Assembly (NCBI GenBank): GCA_019873735.1
Contig: JAIOAQ010000017.1
Location: forward strand, 1 to 60,979
Length of the DNA: 60,979 nucleotides
Direction of reading: 5' to 3'
DNA from: Chloroflexota bacterium
GTDB lineage: Bacteria; Chloroflexota; Anaerolineae; Anaerolineales; Villigracilaceae
In this document: piece after piece, positions 1 to 7,915 of the stretch
Position numbering within the stretch: position 1 is the first letter of the stretch
How the letters are laid out: each line of letters opens with the position of its first letter
Translations under genes and position numbers: made by a program
Notes under the pieces: model-generated
Told to the model about the DNA's origin: nothing
The model's database searches: none
The model's input: only the letters and a program-made list of their open reading frames with translations

Positions 1-2724
1 GACAACGTCAACTTCACCGCCGACTTCGGCTTCCTGCAGTTCGTCGCCATCGGCAACCGCGTCTGGTTCGATACCGGCGCAGGCGCAAACACCAACAACG
101 GCATCCTGGATGCAGACGAGGCCGGCGTCAACGGCGTCACCGTTGAACTCTACGACGCCCTCAACAACCTGGTCGCCACGACCACCACCGCTTCCTTCGG
201 CGGACAGGACGGCTACTACTACTTCGACAACCTGCTGCCCGGCGTGTACTATCTCAAGATACCGTCCAGCGAATTCCAAACCGGCGGCGAATTGGATGGC
301 TACTTCTCCAGCACAGGCAACGGCTCAGACCAGAGCCTCGACCAGGATGTTGACGAAAACGGCATTGACAGCCTCAGCCCCTGGACAACCGGTATCACCA
401 GCATCACCTACGATCTGCAGCCCAACAGCATGCGGACGGGCGAAGACCAGGTCAACTATGCCGGTTCGCTGGATGACGACAACGTCAACTTCACCGCCGA
501 CTTCGGCTTCCATTACAACCCGCAGGTCAACCTGAGCGTCACCAAAGATAACAGCGTAGACTACTACATCCCCGGCATGACCCTGACCTACACCATTGTG
601 GTCTCCAACGCCGGACCGAATACTGCCACCGATGCCGTTGTCTCAGATGACCTGCCGGCCAACATCGCCTCCTGGACCTGGACCTGCACCGGCTCAACCG
701 GCGGTGCAAGCGGCTGTGACGGCGCGGCCAGCAGTTCGAACAACTTTAGCGATACCGTCACCCTGCCTGCAAACTCCTCCATCACCTACACCGTAGAGGC
801 CATTGTCGCCAGCAACCCCAGCGGCGATCTGGTCAACACGGTCACGGTCACCCCGGCAACAGGCACAACCGAAACAGACAACACCGATAACCAGGACGAC
901 GACACCGACGCGCCTGCCAGCCTGAGCGTGACCAAAGATGACGGCCTGAGCGTTGTCTCGCCCGGCTCGACCATCACCTACCAAATCGTTGTCACCAACA
1001 ACGGCTCGGTTGACCTGACCGACATCACCGTCACCGATACCCTGCCGGACGATGTGACCTTCCAAAGCGCCACCCCTGCCCCGGCTTCGGTGGCAGGCCA
1101 GGTGCTGACCTGGACCGGCCTGAGCCTGACAACAGGCGCTTCGGCCACCTATGATGTGACCGTAACTGTCAACGCCTCTCCCGCCTCACCGACACTCACC
1201 AACCGCGTCGCGGTCCGCGATACGCCCACCGATGCCAGCGATGACGCCGAGGACATTGACCTGATTGCAGACATCAGCACCAAACACCTGACGAACACCA
1301 ATTACAACAACGACACCAACCCGGCCGTGCTCATCGGCGAAGTGCTGACCTATGAAATCACCATTACGGTGCCGGCAGGCGGCACAATGAATAACCTGCG
1401 CGCCGATGATGTTCTGGAGGCAGGTCTGGCCTTCGATGAGTGCCTGGCCGTGATCACTTCCAGCCCAGCCCTGGTAACCGACCTACCCGGCGGTTTCAAC
1501 GCAGCCTGCCCGGCAGCCGCCGGCGATCCCAACGTCACCAACAGCGGACACAACGTGCATTTCAACTTCGGCAATGTGACCAACAACGCCACCCAGGATG
1601 AAACCATCACCGTGCGCTACCTGGTGGACGTGCTTGATGTGGCCAGCAACGTCAGCGGCACAACCGGTTTGAACAACGCCGTCACCTGGACCTGGGACAC
1701 TTCTCAAACCCTGACCGACTCGGCCCCGCCGGTGAACATCATTGAGCCGGATATGTTCATCCGCAAGACAGCCGATCCAATGCGCGCCCTGCTGGGCAGT
1801 GTCATCACCTTCACGCTGGAAGTGGCTCACACCGGCGAGAGCACCGCCGATGCCTTCGATGTCGTCGTCACCGACCAACTGCCCGCCGGCCTGGCTTACA
1901 TCCCCGGCAGCGAGGTCGTAACCGGCCACCCGCCCACATCCCTGGTCTATGATCCGGGAACGACAACCCTGACCATCACCTGGGATCACTTCCCGCGGCT
2001 GGCAACCTTCAGCATGACTTTCCAGGCCGTCTTTGTCGGGCCCCCGCCGGTAACGAATGTAGGTCAACTGCAATGGACGAGTTTCCCGCTCGATCCAGGC
2101 GTGCAATCCAGTTACAACCCTGCTTCTACCGAACGCTACTACGACCCGCTCAATCCGGCCGGCGTGAACAATTACGGCGCATCTTCAGATGTCACCATCC
2201 TGCTGCCGCAGTTGCCCGCTACCGGCTTTGCGCCCAATCGCATCACCCCACTGCCTCCCCAACCCCTGCAGGCGGCCTACACAGACCTGGGTCCACTCTG
2301 GGTGGAGGTCCCGCGCCTGAATGTGAAACTGCCCATTGTGGGCGTACCGGCACGCGGCCAGGGCTGGGATCTCACCTGGCTGGGCAACCAGGCCGGATGG
2401 TTGGAAGGAACCGCCTACCCAACCCACGCCGGGAACAGCGCCATTACAGCACACACCTATCTGGCTGACGGCAGCCCTGGGCCATTCCTGAATCTCAACA
2501 CCATGTACTGGGGCGACCAGATTATCGTCCACTATGCAGGCAAACGTTACATCTACGAGGTGCGCGAGGTGCGCCTGCTCTGGCCAAATGACCTGTCTGT
2601 CCTGCGCCACGAGGAATACCCCTGGCTGACGCTCATCACCTGCAAGGGATACGTCGAAAAGACAGGCGAGTACACCAATCGAATTTCGGTACGGGCGGTG
2701 TTGGTCAAAGTAGAAAACGAATAA
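1..2724 (+). CDS. Surface adhesin-like repeat protein with LPATG motif and C-terminal sortase domain (5' end missing)
   Basis: The open frame is already running at base 1 and continues for 907 codons to a TAA, so only the C-terminal part is present. Codons 12-160 form an SdrD-B/Cna-B-like domain (GNRVWFDTGAGAN, YYFDNLLPGVYYLKI). Three or four DUF11-type beta-sandwich repeats follow; they start LSVTKDNSV, LSVTKDDGL and FIRKTADPM and contain TDTLP or TDQLP. LPATGF lies at codons 738-743, then a Pro-rich linker leads to a sortase fold ending the protein. The likely catalytic residues are His818 (ITAHTYL), Cys881 (LITCKGY) and Arg894 or Arg898. No membrane anchor follows LPATG. Sortases normally act on separate LPXTG substrates outside the cell; here motif and enzyme share one chain. 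The sortase assignment is strong from the TLITC and downstream Arg pattern; its exact class (E/F-like) is uncertain. Confidence 0.85.
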   Translation, partial: DNVNFTADFGFLQFVAIGNRVWFDTGAGANTNNGILDADEAGVNGVTVELYDALNNLVATTTTASFGGQDGYYYFDNLLPGVYYLKIPSSEFQTGGELDGYFSSTGNGSDQSLDQDVDENGIDSLSPWTTGITSITYDLQPNSMRTGEDQVNYAGSLDDDNVNFTADFGFHYNPQVNLSVTKDNSVDYYIPGMTLTYTIVVSNAGPNTATDAVVSDDLPANIASWTWTCTGSTGGASGCDGAASSSNNFSDTVTLPANSSITYTVEAIVASNPSGDLVNTVTVTPATGTTETDNTDNQDDDTDAPASLSVTKDDGLSVVSPGSTITYQIVVTNNGSVDLTDITVTDTLPDDVTFQSATPAPASVAGQVLTWTGLSLTTGASATYDVTVTVNASPASPTLTNRVAVRDTPTDASDDAEDIDLIADISTKHLTNTNYNNDTNPAVLIGEVLTYEITITVPAGGTMNNLRADDVLEAGLAFDECLAVITSSPALVTDLPGGFNAACPAAAGDPNVTNSGHNVHFNFGNVTNNATQDETITVRYLVDVLDVASNVSGTTGLNNAVTWTWDTSQTLTDSAPPVNIIEPDMFIRKTADPMRALLGSVITFTLEVAHTGESTADAFDVVVTDQLPAGLAYIPGSEVVTGHPPTSLVYDPGTTTLTITWDHFPRLATFSMTFQAVFVGPPPVTNVGQLQWTSFPLDPGVQSSYNPASTERYYDPLNPAGVNNYGASSDVTILLPQLPATGFAPNRITPLPPQPLQAAYTDLGPLWVEVPRLNVKLPIVGVPARGQGWDLTWLGNQAGWLEGTAYPTHAGNSAITAHTYLADGSPGPFLNLNTMYWGDQIIVHYAGKRYIYEVREVRLLWPNDLSVLRHEEYPWLTLITCKGYVEKTGEYTNRISVRAVLVKVENE
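478..510 (+). repeat. Second copy of the 33-nt sequence that opens the window
   Basis: Bases 1-33 (encoding DNVNFTADFGF) recur exactly at 478-510. The spacing is 477 nt, or 159 codons. This shows that SdrD-B-like domains are tandemly repeated in the protein, and that the window begins at a repeat boundary with at least one more unit upstream. Confidence 0.9.
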
Positions 2725-2745
2725 GCCACTGCTCTACCCTGCTTT

Positions 2746-2773
2746 GGGGCTGTCCACAAGGACAGCCCCTTTT
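2746..2773 (+). terminator. Rho-independent terminator after the surface-protein gene
   Basis: A perfect 10-bp stem (GGGGCTGTCC / GGACAGCCCC) with an ACAA loop is followed by TTTT. It lies 21 nt after the stop codon. A TTG at 2744, in frame with the next gene, sits on this hairpin and is therefore an unlikely start. Confidence 0.9.
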
Positions 2774-2815
2774 GATTGCCGCGAGCCTGTGCTATACTAT
2801 TTTCAGAAGGGCTGT

Positions 2816-4108
2816 ATGACCGAGATTCTTTCTGTTGTCCCACGTATTTTGCAAGACCCCAACGTGCTGCGTTTGAAGGCGCAGTTAATGGGCGCCATCC
2901 TGCCCGAACTGCAAAAATTGCCGGCCCGCGAACAAACGCGTCAGACGGTGCGTCAGTGGCTGGATCAGGCCCTGAGCCGCATGAATCTCAACCTGCCGCC
3001 GGCGGTGCGGACTCAAATTATCGAAAGCGCCCTGGCCGACCTCATCGGCTATGGGCCGTTGGAACTTTTGCTGGCCGACCCAGAAATCAGCGAAATCATG
3101 GTCAACGGCTCCTACTTGGTCTTTGTTGAACGGCAGGGCGTCGTGGTGGAGACAGACCTGCGCTTTGAGGACGAAGCCCATCTGATGCGCATCATTGACC
3201 GGATGCTCAACCCGCTTGGACGGCGCGTCGATTCAGACTCCCCGACGGCGGACGCGCGTTTACCGGACGGTTCGCGCGTCAATGTGGCCATTCCGCCGGT
3301 GGCCGTGGACGGGCCGCACGTCTCCATCCGCAAATTTCTTTCCACCAAAATGACGGTGGACGACCTGATCAATCTAGAAGCCCTGACGCCCTTCATGGCC
3401 CGCTTTTTGCAGGCTTGTGTCGTCTCACGGCTGAATATTCTCATCACCGGCAACACCTCTTCTGGAAAGACGACCCTGCTCAATATCCTTTCCAGTTTTA
3501 TTCCCAATCATGAACGCATTATCACCATCGAAGACGCTGTAGAACTCAATTTGAAACAGCGGCACGTGGTGCGTTTGGAGACAAAATTACCCAACGTGGA
3601 TGGTACCGGCGCCGTGACAGTCCGCGACCTGGTGCGCAACGCGCTGCGGATGCGCCCCGACCGCATTGTGGTCGGCGAGGTGCGCGGCGGCGAATCGCTG
3701 GATATGCTTCAGGCAATGAACACGGGGCACTCCGGTTCCCTCACCACCCTGCATGCCAATTCCCCGCGCGATGCCATTGCCCGGATTGAGACGATGGCCA
3801 TGATGGCCGGGCTGGATATGCCGCTGATTGCCATCCGCAGACAAATCGCCTCGGCCATTAATCTCATTGTCCATCAAACACGTTTACAAGATGGCTCGCG
3901 CAAAACCACGCAAATCACCGAGGTGGCGGGGATGGAAGGGGATGTGGTGGTGCTGACCGACATCTTCAAATTCGAGCAAACCGGTATCGGTGAAGACGGT
4001 AAAGTGCTGGGACAATTGAAGCCAACCGGCATTCGCCCGCTCTTTACGCCCAAACTGGAGGTGGCCGGCTTCAAACTGGGCGGCGAAATCTTCGGCGCGG
4101 GTCTGTAA
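2816..4108 (+). CDS. CpaF/TadA-family secretion ATPase
   Basis: A 430-aa type II/IV secretion ATPase of the CpaF/TadA branch. This cytoplasmic hexameric ATPase powers Flp/Tad pilus assembly or related export. Visible features are an N-terminal all-helical region, GYGPLELLLADPEISEIMVNG (the family's conserved lead-in, about residues 78-98), Walker A GNTSSGKTT at 212-220, Walker B RIVVGEVRGGESLDML, and the His box GHSGSLTTLHANSPRDA. The ATG at 2816 is chosen because AGAAGG precedes it and a TATACT box lies just upstream. No tadB/C, prepilin or peptidase genes lie nearby, so it is an orphan here and its partners must be elsewhere. It follows the sortase-adhesin gene, but the terminator between them argues against co-transcription. 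Confidence 0.9.
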   Translation: MTEILSVVPRILQDPNVLRLKAQLMGAILPELQKLPAREQTRQTVRQWLDQALSRMNLNLPPAVRTQIIESALADLIGYGPLELLLADPEISEIMVNGSYLVFVERQGVVVETDLRFEDEAHLMRIIDRMLNPLGRRVDSDSPTADARLPDGSRVNVAIPPVAVDGPHVSIRKFLSTKMTVDDLINLEALTPFMARFLQACVVSRLNILITGNTSSGKTTLLNILSSFIPNHERIITIEDAVELNLKQRHVVRLETKLPNVDGTGAVTVRDLVRNALRMRPDRIVVGEVRGGESLDMLQAMNTGHSGSLTTLHANSPRDAIARIETMAMMAGLDMPLIAIRRQIASAINLIVHQTRLQDGSRKTTQITEVAGMEGDVVVLTDIFKFEQTGIGEDGKVLGQLKPTGIRPLFTPKLEVAGFKLGGEIFGAGL

Positions 4109-4115
4109 TGCTGGG

Positions 4116-4121
4116 TATAAT
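4116..4121 (+). promoter_or_regulatory. -10 box (TATAAT) for the thiolase gene
   Basis: A consensus TATAAT lies 34 nt before the thiolase ATG. No clear -35 is visible at 17 nt. A strong AGGAGGAG ribosome site lies between it and the start. Confidence 0.5.
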
Positions 4122-4155
4122 TGAAATCGCCAAAGACAATTGAACAGGAGGAGCC

Positions 4156-5361
4156 ATGTCGAAAGAAAACGAAGCCGTCATCCTTTCGGCGGTGCGGACG
4201 CCAATTGCCAGGTTTCAGGGCGCGTTGAGCGGCCTTCCTGCACCTAAATTGGGGGCCATTGTGATCAAAGCGGCGGTCGAGCGCGCCGGGATCCCCAACC
4301 CAGAAGAAATTGAGGAAGTCCTGATGGGCAATGTGGTGCAGGCTGGCATTGGGCAGGCACCTGCCCGCCAAGCAGCCATCTTTGCTGGCCTGCCGGCTAA
4401 TGTAGGCGCCGTGACGATCCACAAGGTTTGCGGGTCGGGGCTTAAGTCGGTCATGCTGGCGGCCCAGGCCGTGCGCGCCGGCGACGGTCATCTCTTTGTT
4501 GCCGGCGGGATGGAATCGATGACGCGCGCCCCGTACCTCGTCCCCGGCCGGACAGGAGAAATGCGCTACGGACACGTGGAACTGAAAGATGCCCTGCTGC
4601 ACGACGGCCTGTGGGACCCCTTCCAGGATTGGGCTATGGGCAATGCCGCCGATTTCATTGCAGAGCAATTTGATGTAACGCGTGAGGCAATGGACCGCTT
4701 TGCCCTTGAAAGCCAGCAAAAAGCGGTTGCAGCCATAGACGCGGGGAAATTCAAGGCCGAAATCGTCCCGGTTGAAATTCCAGGCCGGAAAGGCGAGATA
4801 ACCATCTTTGATACAGACGAAGGCCCGCGGCGGGATGCTTCGCTGGAAGCCCTGGCAAAACTCAAACCGGCCTTTCGCCCCGACGGACGCGTGACCGCCG
4901 GCAATTCGTCCACACTAAATGACGGCGCGGCTGCGGTGGTGGTATCCAGCCGGGCGTATGCTGAAAAGCACAATCTCCGTCCACTGGCGCGCATTGTGGC
5001 TTACGGCCATGCGGCTCTGGATTCCAAATGGCTGTTCTCGGCTCCGGCCAAAGCCATGCCCAAAGTGCTGGCCAAAGCCGGATGGACATTTGCCGATGTG
5101 GACTTGATTGAACTCAACGAGGCCTTTGCGGCGCAGGTGCTGGCCAACGGCTATGAATTGGCCAATCAAGGCTGGGATTGGAGCAAAGTCAACGTGCACG
5201 GCGGAGGAATTGCGCTGGGCCACCCCATTGGCGCCAGCGGAACTCGCGTGCTCACAACGTTGATCTATGCCCTGAAAGATCGCGGCCTGAAGCGCGGTCT
5301 GACCTCGTTGTGCCTTGGCGGCGGCGAGGCCGTGGCCATGGCAATTGAGATAGAAGACTAG
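4156..5361 (+). CDS. Acetyl-CoA acetyltransferase (thiolase)
   Basis: A 401-aa thiolase with full-length family architecture. Cys92 (VCGSGLKS) is the acyl-accepting nucleophile, His356 (GHPIGASG) and Cys386 (CLGGGEA) complete the active site, and NEAFA (321-325) is the conserved motif. The enzyme condenses two acetyl-CoA to acetoacetyl-CoA, or runs in reverse during beta-oxidation. AGGAGGAG precedes the ATG. The next gene encodes 3-hydroxybutyryl-CoA dehydrogenase, so the two together interconvert acetyl-CoA and 3-hydroxybutyryl-CoA. No crotonase, butyryl-CoA dehydrogenase or CoA-transferase is present here, so whether the route leads to butyrate, PHB or fatty-acid oxidation cannot be told. 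Confidence 0.93.
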   Translation: MSKENEAVILSAVRTPIARFQGALSGLPAPKLGAIVIKAAVERAGIPNPEEIEEVLMGNVVQAGIGQAPARQAAIFAGLPANVGAVTIHKVCGSGLKSVMLAAQAVRAGDGHLFVAGGMESMTRAPYLVPGRTGEMRYGHVELKDALLHDGLWDPFQDWAMGNAADFIAEQFDVTREAMDRFALESQQKAVAAIDAGKFKAEIVPVEIPGRKGEITIFDTDEGPRRDASLEALAKLKPAFRPDGRVTAGNSSTLNDGAAAVVVSSRAYAEKHNLRPLARIVAYGHAALDSKWLFSAPAKAMPKVLAKAGWTFADVDLIELNEAFAAQVLANGYELANQGWDWSKVNVHGGGIALGHPIGASGTRVLTTLIYALKDRGLKRGLTSLCLGGGEAVAMAIEIED

Positions 5362-5389
5362 CGCACTGCAAGTAAACCCCTCGCCCTTT

Positions 5390-5438
5390 GCCCGCCTTTG
5401 CATCCTGGTACAGGCACAGGCGGGCAGGCAATCTTTTT
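5390..5438 (+). terminator. Intergenic hairpin between thiolase and hbd
   Basis: GCCCGCCT (5390-5397) pairs with AGGCGGGC (5418-5425), with an inner CCTG/CAGG stem, and a T-rich tract follows at 5433. It could be a partial terminator or processing site that uncouples the two genes. Confidence 0.5.
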
Positions 5439-5468
5439 CGTTTCGGCCTGGCCGAGTTAGGAGGAACA

Positions 5469-6320
5469 GTGGACATTCGGCATATCTTTGTTGTCGGCGC
5501 CGGCACCATGGGCAGCGGCATCGCCCAAACCGCCGCCACAAGCGGGTATCAGGTCACCTGCATGGACGTGGTCCCAGAGGCTCTGGAGAAAGCGCGCGCT
5601 TCCATCGCCAAGTCGGTGGAGAAACTCGTTAGCAAGGGGGTTCTGACCGAGGAACAGAAGCAGGCAGCAGGTCAGATTAAATTCGTTGCCAGCATGACCC
5701 ATATCGCTGAGGCCGATCTGGTCATTGAAGCCGCAACCGAAAACCCCGAACTGAAATTCAAAATCTTTCGCGAAATGGATGCCGCCGCGCGGCCGGGCGT
5801 CATTCTGGCCAGCAACACGTCTTCCATTTCGATTACAAAGGTGGCTTCTGCTACCCGCCGCCCCGAGCGGATCATCGGCATGCACTTCATGAATCCGGTG
5901 CCATTGATGCAACTGGTAGAGGTCATCCGCGGCCTGGCAACCAGCGATGAGACCACGCAAACCGTGATCGAGGTCTGCAAAACGATGGGCAAGACGCCGG
6001 TTCAGGCCAACGACTCGCCGGGCTTTATCTCGAACCGGATCCTCTGCCCAATGATTAATGAGGCGATTTTTGCCCTGCAGGAAGGAGTGGGCACCCCAGA
6101 GGCCATTGACACGGTGATGAAACTGGGCATGAATCACCCGATGGGGCCGCTGACGCTGGCCGACTTAATCGGGCTGGATGTAGTCCTCTCCGTGATGGAA
6201 GTGCTGCAGCGTGATTTGGGCGACGACAAATACCGCCCCGCCCCGCTACTACGGCGCATGGTAGACGCAGGTTATTTGGGCAGAAAGACCGGCAAAGGGT
6301 TTTACGAATATTCGCAATAA
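5469..6320 (+). CDS. hbd: 3-hydroxybutyryl-CoA dehydrogenase
   Basis: A 283-aa NAD(P)-dependent 3-hydroxyacyl-CoA dehydrogenase. The N-terminal Rossmann motif is [13 protein letters not shown] (residues 6-18), followed by SNTSSISIT, the catalytic [15 protein letters not shown], and the C-terminal [11 protein letters not shown] and LADLIGLDV dimerisation helices. The GTG at 5469 is preferred because AGGAGG lies 5 nt upstream and the length then matches the family; the in-frame ATG at 5388 would add 27 unrelated residues encoded across the intergenic hairpin. It works with the upstream thiolase in the acetoacetyl-CoA/3-hydroxybutyryl-CoA step. Confidence 0.93.
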   Translation: MDIRHIFVVGAGTMGSGIAQTAATSGYQVTCMDVVPEALEKARASIAKSVEKLVSKGVLTEEQKQAAGQIKFVASMTHIAEADLVIEAATENPELKFKIFREMDAAARPGVILASNTSSISITKVASATRRPERIIGMHFMNPVPLMQLVEVIRGLATSDETTQTVIEVCKTMGKTPVQANDSPGFISNRILCPMINEAIFALQEGVGTPEAIDTVMKLGMNHPMGPLTLADLIGLDVVLSVMEVLQRDLGDDKYRPAPLLRRMVDAGYLGRKTGKGFYEYSQ

Positions 6321-6337
6321 CCCCGACCTGAAACCGC

Positions 6338-6434
6338 CCACCCGCAGGTTTTAGCGCAACTGTCCAAACCAGAAGACATCTCCTTGATCGCCGGCATCGG
6401 TTGTCGGCCCCCTTCTAACCTGCGGGAGGCTTAA
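6338..6434 (+). repeat. Family 1 palindromic repeat, full-length copy
   Basis: An element bounded by CCCGCAGGTT (from 6341) and AACCTGCGGG (ending about 6426), lying just after the hbd stop. Inside are GGTTTTAGCG...TCCAAACC (small hairpin) and AGAAG...CTTCT (second hairpin). Same orientation as the copies near 30.1, 37.7 and 56.0 kb. Confidence 0.88.
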
Positions 6435-6491
6435 GAGAGACAATGGCAGAACGCCGGCAAGGCCATGTCTGCCGGGAAGATGATATGACCG

Positions 6492-6530
6492 AACCGTCCC
6501 AAAGGTTGCCATCAGGCCTGCGGGACGGTT
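6492..6530. other. Hairpin in the hbd-6603 intergenic region
   Basis: AACCGTCCC (6492-6500) and GGGACGGTT (6522-6530) are perfectly complementary. Only a short T run follows, so terminator function is uncertain. Its right arm (CCTGCGGGA) resembles the family 1 end. Confidence 0.5.
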
Positions 6531-6553
6531 TGGCGCCAGGTTACGCCAGAACG

Positions 6554-6582
6554 TTGTCCGTCGGGTAATTACGTTTTATAAT
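6554..6582 (+). promoter_or_regulatory. Sigma-A-type promoter for the 6603-folP pair
   Basis: TTGTCC (6554-6559), a 17-nt spacer and TATAAT (6577-6582), followed by GGAGG and the ATG at 6603. Confidence 0.7.
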
Positions 6583-6602
6583 TGCTTCGACTGGAGGCAT
6601 GT

Positions 6603-7025
6603 ATGACAGAAATCAAACCGCTGAATTGGTCCCCCGTACCCGGCATTGGCTATACGGTTGTCCGCCGGCCCGACGGCGGCATGCAACTGACCTTCACCGA
6701 TCTTTCAGACGCCACCATCAAACACTGGTATGAATTTTCAAGCGAGCACCTGCTGGGTTCCGACCGCCTGACGCGTAACCTGTATGACCTCAGGCAGGTG
6801 GATGAAATTCCAGAAAAAGCCATCCGCACCGCAATTGAACTCAACACCGACCCGGCAGCGCGCAATATCCGCCTGGCAGTGGTGGTAGCCAATCAAAAAG
6901 TAGCCGAGGCAATCCGCTCAATCGCCGCCAACACCCTCCCAGAGACGGCTTCGGCCATCAAAATCTTCACAGATATGGACGAGGCAGAGGCCTGGCTGGC
7001 CCGTCCACTTGACCGCATAGCATGA
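6603..7025 (+). CDS. Small cytoplasmic protein, possibly STAS/SpoIIAA-like
   Basis: A 140-aa soluble protein with no signal peptide or membrane segment. It begins MTEIKPLNWSPVPGIGY and has an alternating beta/alpha pattern (GYTVVRRPDGGMQLTF, RLTRNLYDLRQVDEIP, NIRLAVVVANQKVAEAI, IKIFTDMDEAEAWL). The TRNLYDLR... and FTDMDEAEAWL segments are reminiscent of SpoIIAA-like proteins, but I cannot confirm the family. GGAGG lies 5 nt before the chosen ATG. Its last codons overlap the folP start by 4 nt (ATGA), so the two are translationally coupled. Its role is unknown. Confidence 0.75.
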   Translation: MTEIKPLNWSPVPGIGYTVVRRPDGGMQLTFTDLSDATIKHWYEFSSEHLLGSDRLTRNLYDLRQVDEIPEKAIRTAIELNTDPAARNIRLAVVVANQKVAEAIRSIAANTLPETASAIKIFTDMDEAEAWLARPLDRIA

Positions 7026-7906
7026 AACCGTTGCAGGCAGGCACTTTTACCTTTGAGTGGGGTAGTCGAACATATGTGATGGGCATCTTGAATGTCACGC
7101 CCGATAGTTTTTCGGGCGATGGTTTATTGTCCTCCTCATCTCCGCCGGACACCGGCAAGGCAATTGACCAGGCGCGGCGTTTTCTGGAGGCCGGCTGTGA
7201 TGTGCTGGATGTCGGGGGAGAGTCAACCCGTCCGGGGGCCGCGCAGGTAGAGGTCGAAGAAGAGATACGGCGCGTTGTCCCCGTCATCCGCGCCCTGCGG
7301 GCTGAGTTCCCTCAGGCTGTCATTTCCATAGATACGTACAAGGCGGCTGTCGCCAGTCAGGCTTTTGAAGCCGGGGCACACATCCTGAACGATGTCTGGG
7401 GGCTGCGCGCCGACCCAAAACTGGCAGAGGCAGCAGCCCGGCATCAGGCGCCGGTCATCTTGATGCACAACCGCAGCAACCCGGCCAGCGTGGAGGTGCG
7501 CGAACGGCTGGGCAACGCTTACCTTGCCGCTTCCTATGATAATTTACTGGAAGACGTGAAGCGCGATCTGTTGGAGAGCGTGACCATTGCCCGCCAGGCC
7601 GGCATTCCTGACGAACGCATCATTCTGGACCCGGGGATTGGTTTCGGCAAGACGGTGGAGCAAAACCTGGAGTTGATTCGCCGGCTGGATGAGATTCGCG
7701 CGCTGGGATTTCCGGTGCTTTTAGGGCCTTCGCGCAAGTCGTTTATTGGCTACACGCTTAACCTGCCGCCCGACCAGCGGCTGGAAGGAACGGCCGCCGC
7801 CGTTGCGGTGGGCATCACCCGCGGCGCAGACATTGTGCGCGTGCATGATGTGGAGGCGATGGTGCGCGTTGCCCGGATGACCGATGCGATTGTACGCCCT
7901 TCCTGA
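7022..7906 (+). CDS. folP: Dihydropteroate synthase
   Basis: A 294-aa TIM-barrel enzyme joining p-aminobenzoate to 6-hydroxymethyl-dihydropterin diphosphate in folate synthesis. All signatures are visible: GILNVTPDSFSGDG (pterin/diphosphate loop), GGESTRPGA, SIDTYKAAVA, NDVWGLR, VILMHNR, DPGIGFGKT, GPSRKSFIG and the C-terminal IVRVHDVEA. It overlaps the preceding gene by 4 nt and converges on gltX, with only 9 nt between stop codons. No other folate gene is nearby. The length and motifs fit a true DHPS rather than a corrinoid methyltransferase homologue. Confidence 0.95.
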   Translation: MKPLQAGTFTFEWGSRTYVMGILNVTPDSFSGDGLLSSSSPPDTGKAIDQARRFLEAGCDVLDVGGESTRPGAAQVEVEEEIRRVVPVIRALRAEFPQAVISIDTYKAAVASQAFEAGAHILNDVWGLRADPKLAEAAARHQAPVILMHNRSNPASVEVRERLGNAYLAASYDNLLEDVKRDLLESVTIARQAGIPDERIILDPGIGFGKTVEQNLELIRRLDEIRALGFPVLLGPSRKSFIGYTLNLPPDQRLEGTAAAVAVGITRGADIVRVHDVEAMVRVARMTDAIVRPS

Positions 7907-7915
7907 AAAAGCCGT

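Noticed and set aside
2744..2815. TTG start giving 24 extra residues for the CpaF ATPase
   Set aside because: The codons lie on the terminator hairpin, while the ATG at 2816 has AGAAGG and a TATACT box upstream.
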